Assembly: GCA_964649825.1 (NCBI GenBank)
Contig: CAZYQW010000090.1
Span: 1 to 64,000 of the forward strand
DNA length: 64,000 bases
Direction: 5' to 3'
From: CAZYQW01 sp964649825
Lineage (GTDB): Bacteria; Planctomycetota; B15-G4; JADJEK01
Below the pieces are notes generated by a model that had not been told where the DNA came from, made no database searches, and saw only the letters and a list, made by a program, of their open reading frames with translations. This document shows positions 53,899 to 62,557 of this stretch, in pieces (the first letter of the stretch is position 1; every line of letters starts with the position of its first letter). The translations under genes and the position numbers were made by a program.

Positions 53899-55389
53899 GT
53901 GATGACGATTCCCCCGATCCCTCCGTCTCGCCTGGCGTGCGCCAACACCCGACCCGAACGACCGGACGGCGACTTCGTCCTCTACTGGATGATCGCGGCC
54001 CGGCGCGTGCGTTGGACCTTCGGGCTCCAACACGCGCTCTTCCGCGCCCGCCAGCTCGACAAGCCGCTCCTCGTGCTCGAGCCGCTTCGCTCGGGATACC
54101 GCTGGGCGAGCGACCGGCTGCACGACTTCGTGCTGCGCGGGATGCTCGACAACGCCGCGCGGCTGGAAGAGGCCGGAGTGCGCTACTACGCCTACGTCGA
54201 GCCGTCGAACGGAAACGGGCGCGGCCTGCTCGAGACGCTGGCCGGGCGCGCCTGCGTGGTCGTCACCGACGAGTTTCCCTGCTTCTTCCTCCCGCGGATG
54301 GTCGCGGCCGCGGCGCGGAGGATCCCGGTGCGGCTCGAGACGGTCGACGGCAACGGGCTGCTGCCGCTCCGCGCGACCCGTGCTTCGTCCCCGACGGCCT
54401 ACGCGTTCCGTCGATTCCTGCAGAGGAGCCTCCTGCCGCACCTCGCGGACGCGCCGCTCTCCGACCCCTTGGAGGCGGCGACGGACCGCCGTCGCGCCGT
54501 CGTGCCGCGCGAGATCCTCGACCGCTGGACGCCGTTCCTCGTGCGCGAGCCCGGCTCGATCGCGTCGGTGCTCGCCGACCTGCCGATCGACCACGACGTG
54601 CTGGCCGTCCCCGGCACGGGCGGCAGCGTGAAGGGCGAGGCGGAGCTGCGAGGGTTCGTGAAGAGCCGCCTGGCGCGCTACGGGGACGAGCGGAATCAGC
54701 CCGAGGCGCACGCGACGAGCCGCCTGTCGCCGTACCTCCACTTCGGGCACGTGTCGGTCCACATGGCGTTCGACGCGGTCGCCGACCGTGAGTCGTGGAC
54801 GCCCGATCGGGTGGCGGCGAAGACGAACGGCAGCCGCGAGGGCTTCTGGGGGATGAGCGCCGAGGCCGAGTCGTTTCTCGACGAGCTGATCACGTGGCGG
54901 GAGCTCGGCTACGTCTTCTGCCACCATCACCCGCGTACTTACGACCAGTTCGAGTCGCTTCCCGACTGGGCCCGCACGACCTTGGAGAAGCACGCGCCGG
55001 ACGAACGGAGCCGCGTCTACGACCGGGCGGAGCTCGAGGCGGCCCGCACGCACGACGCGCTCTGGAACGCCGCGCAGCGCGAGCTCGTCGAAAGCGGCGT
55101 GATCCACAACTACCTGCGCATGCTCTGGGGCAAGAAGATCCTGGAGTGGACCAAGAGCCCGCGGCGCGCACTCGAGATCATGATCGAGCTGAACAACAAG
55201 TACGCGCTCGACGGCCGCGACCCCAACTCGTACAGCGGCATCTTCTGGGTCCTGGGACGGTTCGATCGCCCGTGGGGCCCGGAGCGTCCGATCTTCGGGA
55301 CGATTCGATACATGAGCTCCGAGAACACCGCGCGCAAGGTGCGGGTGAGGAGCTACGTCGAGCGCTACCTCGGGCCATCTCGATCCTGA
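53899..55389 (+). CDS. phrB: Class II CPD photolyase
   Basis: A 496-residue DNA photolyase of class II. The N-terminal alpha/beta domain opens with DGDFVLYWMIAARRVRWTFGLQHAL. The FAD domain contains GMSAEAESFLDELITWRELG, LPDWARTTLEKHAPDERSRVY (split by its own loop) and the class II end YLRMLWGKKILEWTKSPRRAL, NNKYALDGRDPNSYSGIFWV and RPWGPERP. It uses reduced FAD and blue light to reverse cyclobutane pyrimidine dimers. The GTG/ATG pair at 53899 and 53902 lies just after the PhoD stop, so the two may share a transcript, but no ribosome binding site is clear. Light repair suits an aquatic surface organism. Confidence 0.9.
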   Translation: MMTIPPIPPSRLACANTRPERPDGDFVLYWMIAARRVRWTFGLQHALFRARQLDKPLLVLEPLRSGYRWASDRLHDFVLRGMLDNAARLEEAGVRYYAYVEPSNGNGRGLLETLAGRACVVVTDEFPCFFLPRMVAAAARRIPVRLETVDGNGLLPLRATRASSPTAYAFRRFLQRSLLPHLADAPLSDPLEAATDRRRAVVPREILDRWTPFLVREPGSIASVLADLPIDHDVLAVPGTGGSVKGEAELRGFVKSRLARYGDERNQPEAHATSRLSPYLHFGHVSVHMAFDAVADRESWTPDRVAAKTNGSREGFWGMSAEAESFLDELITWRELGYVFCHHHPRTYDQFESLPDWARTTLEKHAPDERSRVYDRAELEAARTHDALWNAAQRELVESGVIHNYLRMLWGKKILEWTKSPRRALEIMIELNNKYALDGRDPNSYSGIFWVLGRFDRPWGPERPIFGTIRYMSSENTARKVRVRSYVERYLGPSRS

Positions 55390-55578
55390 CCGGCGTCGCG
55401 TCCCCGTTCGTCCCCAGATCGCTCCCGGTTCGTCCCCGGTTCGACCTCGGCTCGTCCATCCAAACGGTTCGTCGACGCGCGTCCGTCGGCACGGTTTCCG
55501 CGGCGGTTTGTCCAACTCTCCCGTTCGCGCGCCTAGTCTATATGGATTCGATCACCATGGACGCGGAGGCGAGCAAGG

Positions 55579-56850
55579 ATGAGGATCGGTGTCACGACGA
55601 GCCTGATCACGGTGTTTTGGTTGACGTTCGGGACGGCGGGCGCGAACCAAGTCTGGACGGTCGACCGAAATGGGTCGGGCGACTTCGAGCAGGTCAAGGA
55701 CGCCGTCGTGGCCGCCGCCGACGGCGACGTCATCCTCGTTCGCGAGGGCGAGTACACGTTCACCACCATCGACGACAAGAGTCTCGTCATCGTCGCCGAG
55801 GAAACCGCGCTCCCCGGCCCGCACAAGATCTACGGAGTGAGCGTGAAGAACCTCGCGGCGAGCCGCCGCGTCGTGGTTCGGGGGTTCCAGATCGATGGGT
55901 TCCCGTTCCAGTTCCCGCAGGTCGGTCTCCTCACCACCCAGAACGCAGGGCCGATCGCCGTCGAGGACTGCCAGTTCACGACCGAGTTCGGGACCCACCC
56001 GGTGGTCGCGAACGCCTGCACCGCGCTCTTCTTGACGCGGTGCTCGCTGGCGGGGAAGGACGGGTTCGTGACGAGCCTTCCGGTCGATTTCTTCCCGACG
56101 CCGGCGATCGACGCGACGAACTCCGAGATCTTCCTCTACGACTCCGTCGTCGAGGGCGGCGACGGGTTGTACGCGTTCGCCTCTTCGATTTTCGGTCCGG
56201 CGGCGGCCGGTCAGGACGGCGCACCCGCCGTCGATCTCGACGGTGGGCACCTGTTCGCGTCCGGTTCGACGCTCCGCGGCGGGAACGGCGGCAAGAACGG
56301 CAGCGACAATGGCGTTTGTCTCGGAGCCGGCGACGGCGCACCGGGCGTGCGATTGACCGGGAACGACCCGCTCTTCACCCGGCTCGACTCGCTGGTCGGG
56401 GGTGGCGCGGGCGGCGCCGCCGACGGGTCGTGTCCGGGCGGCGTCGCGTCTCCTCCGATCGACGTGCAATCTGGTTCCGTGGCGACGCTGGCCGAGGCCG
56501 CGCGCTCGTTCCAACTCAGCGCGCTCGCTCGTGAGGGCGAGTCGATCTCGATCCACCTGACCGGCCAGCCCGGCGAGATCGCGAAGATCCTCTTCACCGT
56601 GACCCATACGGGAGTCTACGCGCCGGGTCTGCAGGGAGGGCTCCTCGTCGGCGTCCCGACGAGCCTCGTCGTGCTCGGCGCGATCCCGCCGAGCGGAGAG
56701 ATCACTCTCTCGGCCCCGCTGCCCCCGAACCTCATCAAACCGCCTTTCCTCGGGATTTCGATCATCGCTCAGACGCTGATGTTCGGTCAGGGCGGCCTCG
56801 GCGTGCTCGGCTCCCCGTCCGTCGCGACGATCGTCGACAGCGGGGTGTAG
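55579..56850 (+). CDS. Secreted beta-helix-like protein
   Basis: A 423-residue protein with signal peptide TTSLITVFWLTFGTAGANQ and GGAGG upstream of the ATG. The opening VWTVDRNGSGDFEQVKDAV and DGDVILVREGEYTFTTIDDK is the classic start of pectate-lyase/beta-helix exported proteins. Coils continue with LVIVAEETALPGPHKIYGVS, VVVRGFQIDGFPF and VVANACTALFLTRCSLAG. A Gly-rich segment (about 200-295) and a compact C-terminal module (about 300-423, ending in ATIVDSGV) follow. It is exported, perhaps polysaccharide-binding; no catalytic residues can be confirmed. A strong hairpin follows the stop. Confidence 0.75.
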   Translation: MRIGVTTSLITVFWLTFGTAGANQVWTVDRNGSGDFEQVKDAVVAAADGDVILVREGEYTFTTIDDKSLVIVAEETALPGPHKIYGVSVKNLAASRRVVVRGFQIDGFPFQFPQVGLLTTQNAGPIAVEDCQFTTEFGTHPVVANACTALFLTRCSLAGKDGFVTSLPVDFFPTPAIDATNSEIFLYDSVVEGGDGLYAFASSIFGPAAAGQDGAPAVDLDGGHLFASGSTLRGGNGGKNGSDNGVCLGAGDGAPGVRLTGNDPLFTRLDSLVGGGAGGAADGSCPGGVASPPIDVQSGSVATLAEAARSFQLSALAREGESISIHLTGQPGEIAKILFTVTHTGVYAPGLQGGLLVGVPTSLVVLGAIPPSGEITLSAPLPPNLIKPPFLGISIIAQTLMFGQGGLGVLGSPSVATIVDSGV

Positions 56851-56887
56851 GGGCCGGTTCTCTCCTCGACCCTGGGGCTGGCCCCGT

Positions 56888-56918
56888 CCTCGGCGCCGAA
56901 GAAGCCTCGGCGCCGAGG
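56888..56918 (+). terminator. Hairpin terminator after the beta-helix gene
   Basis: CCTCGGCGCC at 56888-56897 pairs with GGCGCCGAGG at 56909-56918 over an 11-nt loop, 37 bp past the stop at 56850. A smaller GGGGC-TG-GCCCC hairpin (56874-56885) sits just before it. Confidence 0.6.
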
Positions 56919-56965
56919 AACCAGGGAATCGAGGGGGCGGGGAAACGGGAAACGGGCCGGGCTGT

Positions 56966-56986
56966 GGACTTTACTCGGTAAAGTCC
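56966..56986. promoter_or_regulatory. Perfect palindromic operator
   Basis: GGACTTTAC-N3-GTAAAGTCC forms a perfect 9+3+9 palindrome 19 bp ahead of the membrane-protein ATG. It is the only AT-rich patch in the area. The downstream pair includes a winged-helix regulator, so autoregulation through this site is the simplest reading. Confidence 0.7.
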
Positions 56987-57005
56987 TTCGTGCTATCCTC
57001 CGCGC

Positions 57006-57620
57006 ATGAGCATCCTCCGCGCCGAGACCGCGACCGAGACCCGCCGGCCGACCCTGCCGAGTCGGGCGCGTCGCGATCTCCAGTTCATCCGGCGCACGAT
57101 GAGCCGGGCGTCGTCGTTCACCGCGGTGCCGGGGGTCGGCGGGGTCCTGATGGGCGTGATCGGGGCCGTTGCGTCGGTCGTGGCGGGGAATCAGGTGGCC
57201 GCGGGTCGGTGGCTCGTGACGTGGCTCGTCGCGGCCGCGGTCGCGGCGACGATCGGACTGGCCGCCCTCCTCCTGAAGTCGCGTCGCGCTCGGGTCTCGC
57301 TCCTCGAGGGACCGGGCGCGCGTTTCCTGTTGAGCCTGCTGCCGCCGTTCTTCGCCGGAGTCCTGTTCACGTGGGTGCTCGTACGCGGCGGTCGCGTGGA
57401 CGACCTGCCCGGCGTGTGGCTTTTGATGTACGGGGTGACCGTCCTGACGGGCGGCGCGTTCTCGATTCGCGCCGTGCTCGTCATGGGTGCGTCGTTCTTC
57501 CTGCTCGGAATCGTCACGCTGTTCGCGCCGGTCGAGTACGGCAACCTGCTCCTCGGAGTCGGGTTCGGCGGGCTGCACGTGCTGTTCGGGGCCCGAATCG
57601 CGAGGTGTCACGGTGGATGA
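57006..57620 (+). CDS. Polytopic membrane protein paired with a winged-helix regulator
   Basis: A 204-residue protein. After a 35-residue basic N-terminus (RRDLQFIRRTMSRASSFTAV) it has about five or six hydrophobic helices (GVLMGVIGAVASVVAG, LVTWLVAAAVAATIGLAALL, FLLSLLPPFFAGVLF, LPGVWLLMYGVTVLTGGAFS, ASFFLLGIVTLFAP). The stop overlaps the regulator start. I recognise the pairing of such a small membrane protein with an HTH_34-type regulator but know no assigned function. It sits behind a palindromic operator, so the operon is probably self-repressed. Confidence 0.65.
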   Translation: MSILRAETATETRRPTLPSRARRDLQFIRRTMSRASSFTAVPGVGGVLMGVIGAVASVVAGNQVAAGRWLVTWLVAAAVAATIGLAALLLKSRRARVSLLEGPGARFLLSLLPPFFAGVLFTWVLVRGGRVDDLPGVWLLMYGVTVLTGGAFSIRAVLVMGASFFLLGIVTLFAPVEYGNLLLGVGFGGLHVLFGARIARCHGG

Positions 57621-57972
57621 AGCGAGCCGGCGAAAAGCGAAGCGGGCGTCGTTCGAGCGCTTGCAGGGATTCGTCGACGCCGACGAGTCGCACCGGCTCA
57701 TCCACGAACGCGTTCGTCTCGCGCTCGTCAGCGCGCTCGCGGTCAATGATCGCCTCGCGTTCTCCGAGTTGAGGGACATCCTCGGGCTCACCGACGGCAA
57801 CCTCAGCGTTCACGCCCGCAAGCTCGAGGAAGGCGGACTCATCAAGAGCACGAAGTCGTTCGTCGGGCGCAAGCCGAAGACCGAGTATCGACTGACCGAA
57901 AAGGGGCGGCGCGTTCTGGCCGCCTACCTCGATCACATGGAGAGGCTCATTCGCGTCGTCCGTCGACGGTGA
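57613..57972 (+). CDS. Winged-helix transcriptional regulator (HTH_34/MarR-like)
   Basis: A 119-residue protein starting at a GTG that overlaps the previous stop by eight bases. Its core is RLALVSALAVNDRLAFSELRDIL (split here), then the recognition helix LTDGNLSVHARKLEEGGLI, the wing KSFVGRKPKTEYRLTEKGRRVL, and a C-terminal helix YLDHMERLIRVVRRR. This is the compact winged-helix family PF13601. It probably binds the palindrome at 56966-56986 and represses its own operon in response to an unknown signal that the membrane partner may supply. Confidence 0.8.
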   Translation: MDEASRRKAKRASFERLQGFVDADESHRLIHERVRLALVSALAVNDRLAFSELRDILGLTDGNLSVHARKLEEGGLIKSTKSFVGRKPKTEYRLTEKGRRVLAAYLDHMERLIRVVRRR

Positions 57973-58023
57973 CGCGAACGAGCGGACCGTGAGCGGCGCG
58001 CGCAAGAAACACCGCGGTGACCC

Positions 58024-59175
58024 ATGAGCCGATTCGAAGCCGCAACTCTTCTTTCCGACGCGGAGGGCCTGGTCGAATCGCTCGAGAGGGTTCGTCCGGC
58101 GGATCGGCCGCAGCGATTCGTTCGCGCCCTGCGTCGGACGCCCCTGCCGTTCATCGCGTGCGACGCCGGCGCGAGCGGCGCCGCCGCGGTCCTCGCCACC
58201 TTCGACGTGACGCACGTGCTGAGCGGCGCCGCCCTCTCGTTCGGCGTCGGCTTCGCGGCTCACTCGGCCGTCCTCTCCGCGATCGCGTGTCATCACGTCG
58301 AGGCCACCGACTCGGCGTTCCTGCTGCGGCGCCTGCTTCTCGACGGGATCGAGGACGATCGGCTCCTCGTGAGCGGAGCGGGACCGGCGCCAGGTGGAGA
58401 ACCGGCGCGGCGATGCGGTGGGGTTCCGGCGCGCCGGATCTCCGATGGATACGTGGTGCGCGGCCGCTCCGAGTTCGCGCCGTGGGCGGCGTACGCGGAC
58501 CTCGTCGGCTTCATCGGCGACGCCGAGGATGGTACGACGCGGATCATGCTGACGCCGTTCGCCCGGAACCCGCGGGTGCGCCGGCTCCCGGGACCGGGGC
58601 TCGGAACACTGCGCGGCATCGGCGCGCGCTCCGTCGCCTATCAGGACGTCCGGATTCCCGAGTCCCACGCGATCGGCGACGGTCGACCATCCGACTCCGG
58701 ACGGACGCGCCTCTTGCTGAGCACGGTGCGCGAGTGCCTGTTCGCGGCCGCCTACCTCGGCGTCGCCTACCGGGCGGTCGAGGAGCTGCGCGACTTCGCG
58801 CGCCGCGACCGGCAGGCGTCCGGCTTCTCGCGCGACGCCGTCGTCACCGAGCTGGGACGCCTCCTGATCCGACATCGAACCGCGTTCCTCGCCGCGCGTG
58901 AAGCGACGCGGGGCTGGGCGGACTCGGTCCTTCCTACCGCCTCGTGGTGGTCGCTGCGTCGAGTCATGGACAACGCGATCGCGGCGCGGCTCGAGGGGAT
59001 GCACACGGCCGAGGCGATCGCGCGCGTGGTGCGCCGCCGGATCGGGGCGAAGCTGCCGGTGCCGCGGCGTGCGGTCGATCGGGTGCTCGACGAGGCCACG
59101 TTCGGCGGGATCTCCGCCGACGCGCGCGAGGAGACGGAACGCGAGGTGGGCCATCGGTTCTTGAGCGGGGCATAG
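58024..59175 (+). CDS. Acyl-CoA dehydrogenase-like flavoprotein
   Basis: A 383-residue protein with the three-part acyl-CoA dehydrogenase layout: helical N-terminus, middle beta domain, helical C-terminus (about 230-370). The middle domain contains YVVRGRSEFAPWAAYADLVGF and ARSVAYQDVRIPESHAI, the usual K/S-x-F-x-S..A-D and D-V-x-V-P motifs in altered form. The C-terminal part has AYLGVAYRAVEELRDFARRD. The catalytic glutamate cannot be confirmed and several usual FAD contacts look substituted, so the true substrate may not be an acyl-CoA. It starts at an ATG with only GGTGA upstream. It shares the strand with the regulator pair but not obviously its operon. Confidence 0.6.
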   Translation: MSRFEAATLLSDAEGLVESLERVRPADRPQRFVRALRRTPLPFIACDAGASGAAAVLATFDVTHVLSGAALSFGVGFAAHSAVLSAIACHHVEATDSAFLLRRLLLDGIEDDRLLVSGAGPAPGGEPARRCGGVPARRISDGYVVRGRSEFAPWAAYADLVGFIGDAEDGTTRIMLTPFARNPRVRRLPGPGLGTLRGIGARSVAYQDVRIPESHAIGDGRPSDSGRTRLLLSTVRECLFAAAYLGVAYRAVEELRDFARRDRQASGFSRDAVVTELGRLLIRHRTAFLAAREATRGWADSVLPTASWWSLRRVMDNAIAARLEGMHTAEAIARVVRRRIGAKLPVPRRAVDRVLDEATFGGISADAREETEREVGHRFLSGA

Positions 59176-59241
59176 CCACCGGCCGTCCGACCTCCCGGCC
59201 TCCACCGCCATCCGGTGAGCCGGGACGATAGATTGGGCTCG

Positions 59242-61701
59242 ATGACGAGCCACCGACGCTTCCCGAACGACGAGCAACGCGCGGTCCTGAACGCCGTTCA
59301 TGGGCCTCGCCTCGTGCTCGCTCCGGCCGGGTCGGGAAAGACGCGCGTGATGGCGGCCCGGCTCGCGCGGGCGATCCGCGGGGGCATCGATCCGGATCGC
59401 ACGCTCTGCGTCACCTTCACGAATCGCGCCGCACAGGAGATGCGTCGCCGCGTCGAGGACGAGCTCGGCGACGTCGCGCGCCGGGTGCACGTTCGTACGT
59501 TCCACGGGCTCTGCGCGTGGATGCTGCGCCACGACTCCCGTGATCTCGGCATCCCCCAGGACTCCGTGATCTATGACGACGAGGACTGCATCGAGCTCAT
59601 CGGCCGCATCCAGAAGGGCATCGATGGGCCGGTCCGGTCGCGCCGGGCGTCCGAGCTGTTCTTCGAGATCGCGGGGCGCAAGTCGAACGCGGACGGCGAC
59701 GAGCTGGCGCTCGATCGTATCCCGCCGCTCTATCGACGCCCGACCGAGAGCGACCTGCGCGTCGTCTCCGACCGCTACCACGGATTCCTCGTCGAGTGGC
59801 ACGCGCTCGACTTCGCGGATCTCGTCTATCGCGTCCGCGGCCTGCTCCGGTTCCTCGATGCGCGCGCACGATACTGGGAGGGGCGGTTCGATTGGATCCA
59901 GGTCGACGAGGTGCAGGACACGCATTGGTCGGAGTACGAGGTCCTGAAACGCCTCGCGGCGCGGACCGGCAACATCGCGTTGTTCGGCGACGTCGATCAG
60001 ACGATCTACGAGTGGCGGGGATCGCGCCCGCTCGAGATCCTCGACGGCTTCCGCCGGGACTTCACGTCCGTCCGGCAGCACTTCCTCTCGTTGAACTATC
60101 GAGCGACGAAGGAGCTCCTGCGGGTGGCCGACACGTTCGCCGACACGTTCGCGGATCGCAAGACGGACCTCGTCCCCCATCCGTCGCTTCCCGAAGGGCT
60201 TCCGCCGCTCGTCCGCGTCCTGAAGACCGATGACGACGAGGCGCAGTGGATCGCCGCGGCGGTCGCCGACGCGCTGCGGCAGTCGCCCGACGAGCGCGTC
60301 GGCGTCCTCGCTCGCGGGCACGCGCGACTCGAGACGATCTCGCGGGCGCTCGCCGCGGCCGGAGTCGATCACGTCACCGTCGAGCAGTTCGAGTTCTTCC
60401 GGCGTCAGGAGGTGAAGGACGTGCTCGCGCGCGCGAGGCTGATCCTCAACTCGTTCGACTCGGGCGCGGCGCGCCGGCTGCTGCTCCGTCCGCCGTCCGG
60501 CGTCGGGGGTCGGTCGCTTGACGCGCTCGCGCGCGAGGGGTTTCCGGTCGGGCTGCGGCTCGCCGACTTGTTTCGGGTCGCGACGCACGATCGCGGCGAG
60601 CCGTTCGCGGCGCTCGTCGACGCGATCGACGACGACGCGGTCGTCGTGTTCGACGTCGAGACGACGGGGCTCGACCCGGGCCAGGACGAGGTCATCGAGA
60701 TCGCGGCGACGTGCGTCTCGCGCACGGGCGGCGGCGAGTCGTTCCACGCCTGGGTGCGGCCGACGCGGCGCGTCGGCGAGTCGGAACGGATTCACGGCTT
60801 CTCGGACGCGTTTCTCGACGAGCACGGAGAGGACGCGAGGGACGTGTTCGCGCGCTTCGCGGCGTTCGTCGGCGACGCCCATCTCGTGGGGCACAACGTG
60901 CGCTTCGACCTCGACCTGCTGCGCTACCACTCGCGGCGCATCGGCGTCGAGATCGCCGAGCGACCGTTCGACGACACGCTCGAGATCGCGCGACGCTGGG
61001 TCGCGGCCGAACGCTTCGATCTCGCGTCGCTCGCGGCGCGGCTCGAGTTGGACGCGCGGCCGACGCATCGCGCCGAAGACGACGTACGAACGACCATCGA
61101 GCTGCTGCGGCGGCTGGAGCCGGCGCTGCGTGACGGCGCTTCGGCGCGGGCCGGCGTCATCGCGCGACATGGAGCACCGTTTCGTGCATTGGCCGAGAAG
61201 ATCGAGCAATGGCGATCGGCGGCGGACGCGACGCGCCCGGCCGCGCTGCTCGAGCGCGTCGTCGTCGAGTCGGGGTTGAAGGCTCTGTACGCGTCGAGCC
61301 GGCGTCGCTCGGGCCACGTCGACGATCTGGTGCGGTTCTTCCACGCGCAGGATCGAGCGGAGCTCCCGGCGCGGGTCGCGTTGGACGATCTCGTTCGCAC
61401 CGCTGCGTTGTCGCGCAACGTGGATCACCTCGACGCCGACGATCGTCGCGTGCCGGTCGTCACCGTCCATCAGGCGAAGGGTCTGGAGTTCGACACCGTG
61501 TTCCTGGCCGGGTTGAGCGACGGCGAGTTTCCGGCCCATCTCGCCGAACGGGAAGGCCGGCTCGAGGAAGAGCGCCGGCTCTTCTACGTCGCGCTGACGC
61601 GAGCGCGGAAGCGACTCGTGCTGACGGCCCACGAGCAGGGGCCCTTCGGTTTTCGCCGGCCGAGCCGCTTCCTGTCGGAGCTCGGACCGACTCGCGCGTG
61701 A
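59242..61701 (+). CDS. UvrD/PcrA-type helicase with an inserted DEDDh exonuclease
   Basis: An 819-residue protein. Helicase motifs: Q-motif/Walker A NDEQRAVLNAVHGPRLVLAP then AGSGKT (27-34), Ia TFTNRAAQEM, II DEVQDT (222-227), III FGDVDQTIYEWRGS, IV LSLNYRA, V VTVHQAKGLEFDTV (about 740-753), VI EERRLFYVALTRARKRLVL. Between motifs IV and V, about 465-635, sits a complete DnaQ-like 3'-5' exonuclease: ExoI VVFDVETTGLDPGQDEVIEI (D471, E473), ExoII VGHNVRFDLDLL, ExoIII HRAEDDVRTT (His and Asp). Such a nested nuclease-helicase could unwind and resect 3' strands in repair or defence. The ATG at 59242 is preferred over a GTG 27 bases upstream; neither has a strong ribosome binding site. Confidence 0.85.
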   Translation: MTSHRRFPNDEQRAVLNAVHGPRLVLAPAGSGKTRVMAARLARAIRGGIDPDRTLCVTFTNRAAQEMRRRVEDELGDVARRVHVRTFHGLCAWMLRHDSRDLGIPQDSVIYDDEDCIELIGRIQKGIDGPVRSRRASELFFEIAGRKSNADGDELALDRIPPLYRRPTESDLRVVSDRYHGFLVEWHALDFADLVYRVRGLLRFLDARARYWEGRFDWIQVDEVQDTHWSEYEVLKRLAARTGNIALFGDVDQTIYEWRGSRPLEILDGFRRDFTSVRQHFLSLNYRATKELLRVADTFADTFADRKTDLVPHPSLPEGLPPLVRVLKTDDDEAQWIAAAVADALRQSPDERVGVLARGHARLETISRALAAAGVDHVTVEQFEFFRRQEVKDVLARARLILNSFDSGAARRLLLRPPSGVGGRSLDALAREGFPVGLRLADLFRVATHDRGEPFAALVDAIDDDAVVVFDVETTGLDPGQDEVIEIAATCVSRTGGGESFHAWVRPTRRVGESERIHGFSDAFLDEHGEDARDVFARFAAFVGDAHLVGHNVRFDLDLLRYHSRRIGVEIAERPFDDTLEIARRWVAAERFDLASLAARLELDARPTHRAEDDVRTTIELLRRLEPALRDGASARAGVIARHGAPFRALAEKIEQWRSAADATRPAALLERVVVESGLKALYASSRRRSGHVDDLVRFFHAQDRAELPARVALDDLVRTAALSRNVDHLDADDRRVPVVTVHQAKGLEFDTVFLAGLSDGEFPAHLAEREGRLEEERRLFYVALTRARKRLVLTAHEQGPFGFRRPSRFLSELGPTRA

Positions 61702-61881
61702 CCCCTTACTCCTTGATCTCGACGACGATCACTCCGCCACGGAAGCTCGCTCCAATCCTTGCAACCGGTCTGTCGGTCCAAGTATGGGGTTGTGCTCCCG
61801 CGCCGCTCCGTTTCTCGCGGGAGCGTGAATCGTCCGGGGTGACGATCGTCGCTTCGCGACGGCGAGGCGCCACCAAACGCA

Positions 61882-61913
61882 ACGAGGGTCCGTCCGTCTG
61901 GACGAACCCTCGT
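61882..61913 (-). terminator. Hairpin terminator of the histone-like gene
   Basis: ACGAGGGT at 61882-61889 pairs with ACCCTCGT at 61906-61913. The inner bases extend the stem to about 14 bp with one mismatch around a GTCT loop. It lies 36 bp past the minus-strand stop at 61950. The other bases between 61702 and 61949 contain no gene. Confidence 0.6.
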
Positions 61914-61949
61914 CGTCGAGCATTCGAGATGCTCGGGTCGATCTCGTCG

Positions 61950-62177
61950 TTAGAGATCCTGCGGGCGCATGGTCGAACGCTTGTTCGCCTGCGTGCGGTT
62001 GGCCGCGCGATCGATCAGGTCATGGACCTCGTCGCTGATCGCCTGGAGCAGATCGCCCGACGCCATGAGACCCTTGCCCCTGACGTACTCCTTGACCTTG
62101 CTTCCGACGACGAGGATCTCGCGCTTGCCGCCGCCGCCGCCGCCCGTCTTCTTCGTCGCCTTCTTCTTGGCCGCCAT
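61950..62177 (-). CDS. Bacterial histone-fold DNA-binding protein
   Basis: A 75-residue protein starting at an ATG behind GGAGGG. It has a basic, glycine-rich tail (AAKKKATKKTGGGGGGKR, 2-19) followed by one histone-fold-like unit: ILVVGSKVKEYVRGKG, then LMASGDLLQAISDEVHDLI, then RAANRTQANKRSTMRPQDL. The closing R-S/T-x-x-P-x-D-L is the usual RxTxxxxD turn of histones. Small proteins of this type occur in Bdellovibrio, planctomycetes and others and bind or bend DNA. A chromatin role here is inferred from the family. It is monocistronic with its own terminator. Confidence 0.8.
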   Translation of the reverse strand: MAAKKKATKKTGGGGGGKREILVVGSKVKEYVRGKGLMASGDLLQAISDEVHDLIDRAANRTQANKRSTMRPQDL

Positions 62178-62557
62178 TAGAACCCTCCAGCAGTGCTTGG
62201 AATGGAAACGATTCCGGTTTCGAATCCGCGGAAACGTAGCTTCGAGGGAGAGGCCCTGCAAGCGCGAATCGGCGAATTCTCGCATTCTGTGAATGCCAAT
62301 CGCCCAGTCGGGCCGTCGCGAACGTGCGCGTCGCGGGGTCGACGGACGCCCGCGTGGAGCGCTCCACGACCTCGATACCCGGCTCGACGCCGACGCTTCG
62401 GAGTCGACGATCGATCGCGAGCCTGGTGCCGAAGCGAATGCGCAAAACCACCGTTTGATGGGCGTTTGCGGCTGCTATTCTCGAAACGTGGTTTCCGCCA
62501 GGAACCGAGAACCAAGGAACCCCAGGAACCCAAGGAACCAAGAATCGGAGCCGGATC
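62178..62557. other. Intergenic region with a GGAACC-rich short-repeat block
   Basis: No gene is seen. At 62500-62543 the motif (A)GGAACC and close variants recur four or five times with spacings of 8-11 bp. The block lies 15 bp before the start of the small membrane protein gene, so it is likely in its 5' leader. The histone gene promoter must also lie here. Confidence 0.55.

Noticed and set aside
57514..61632. 1372-codon minus-strand frame
   Set aside because: It is antisense to the regulator, the flavoprotein and the helicase-exonuclease, whose motifs are unambiguous; the frame is a codon-bias artefact.
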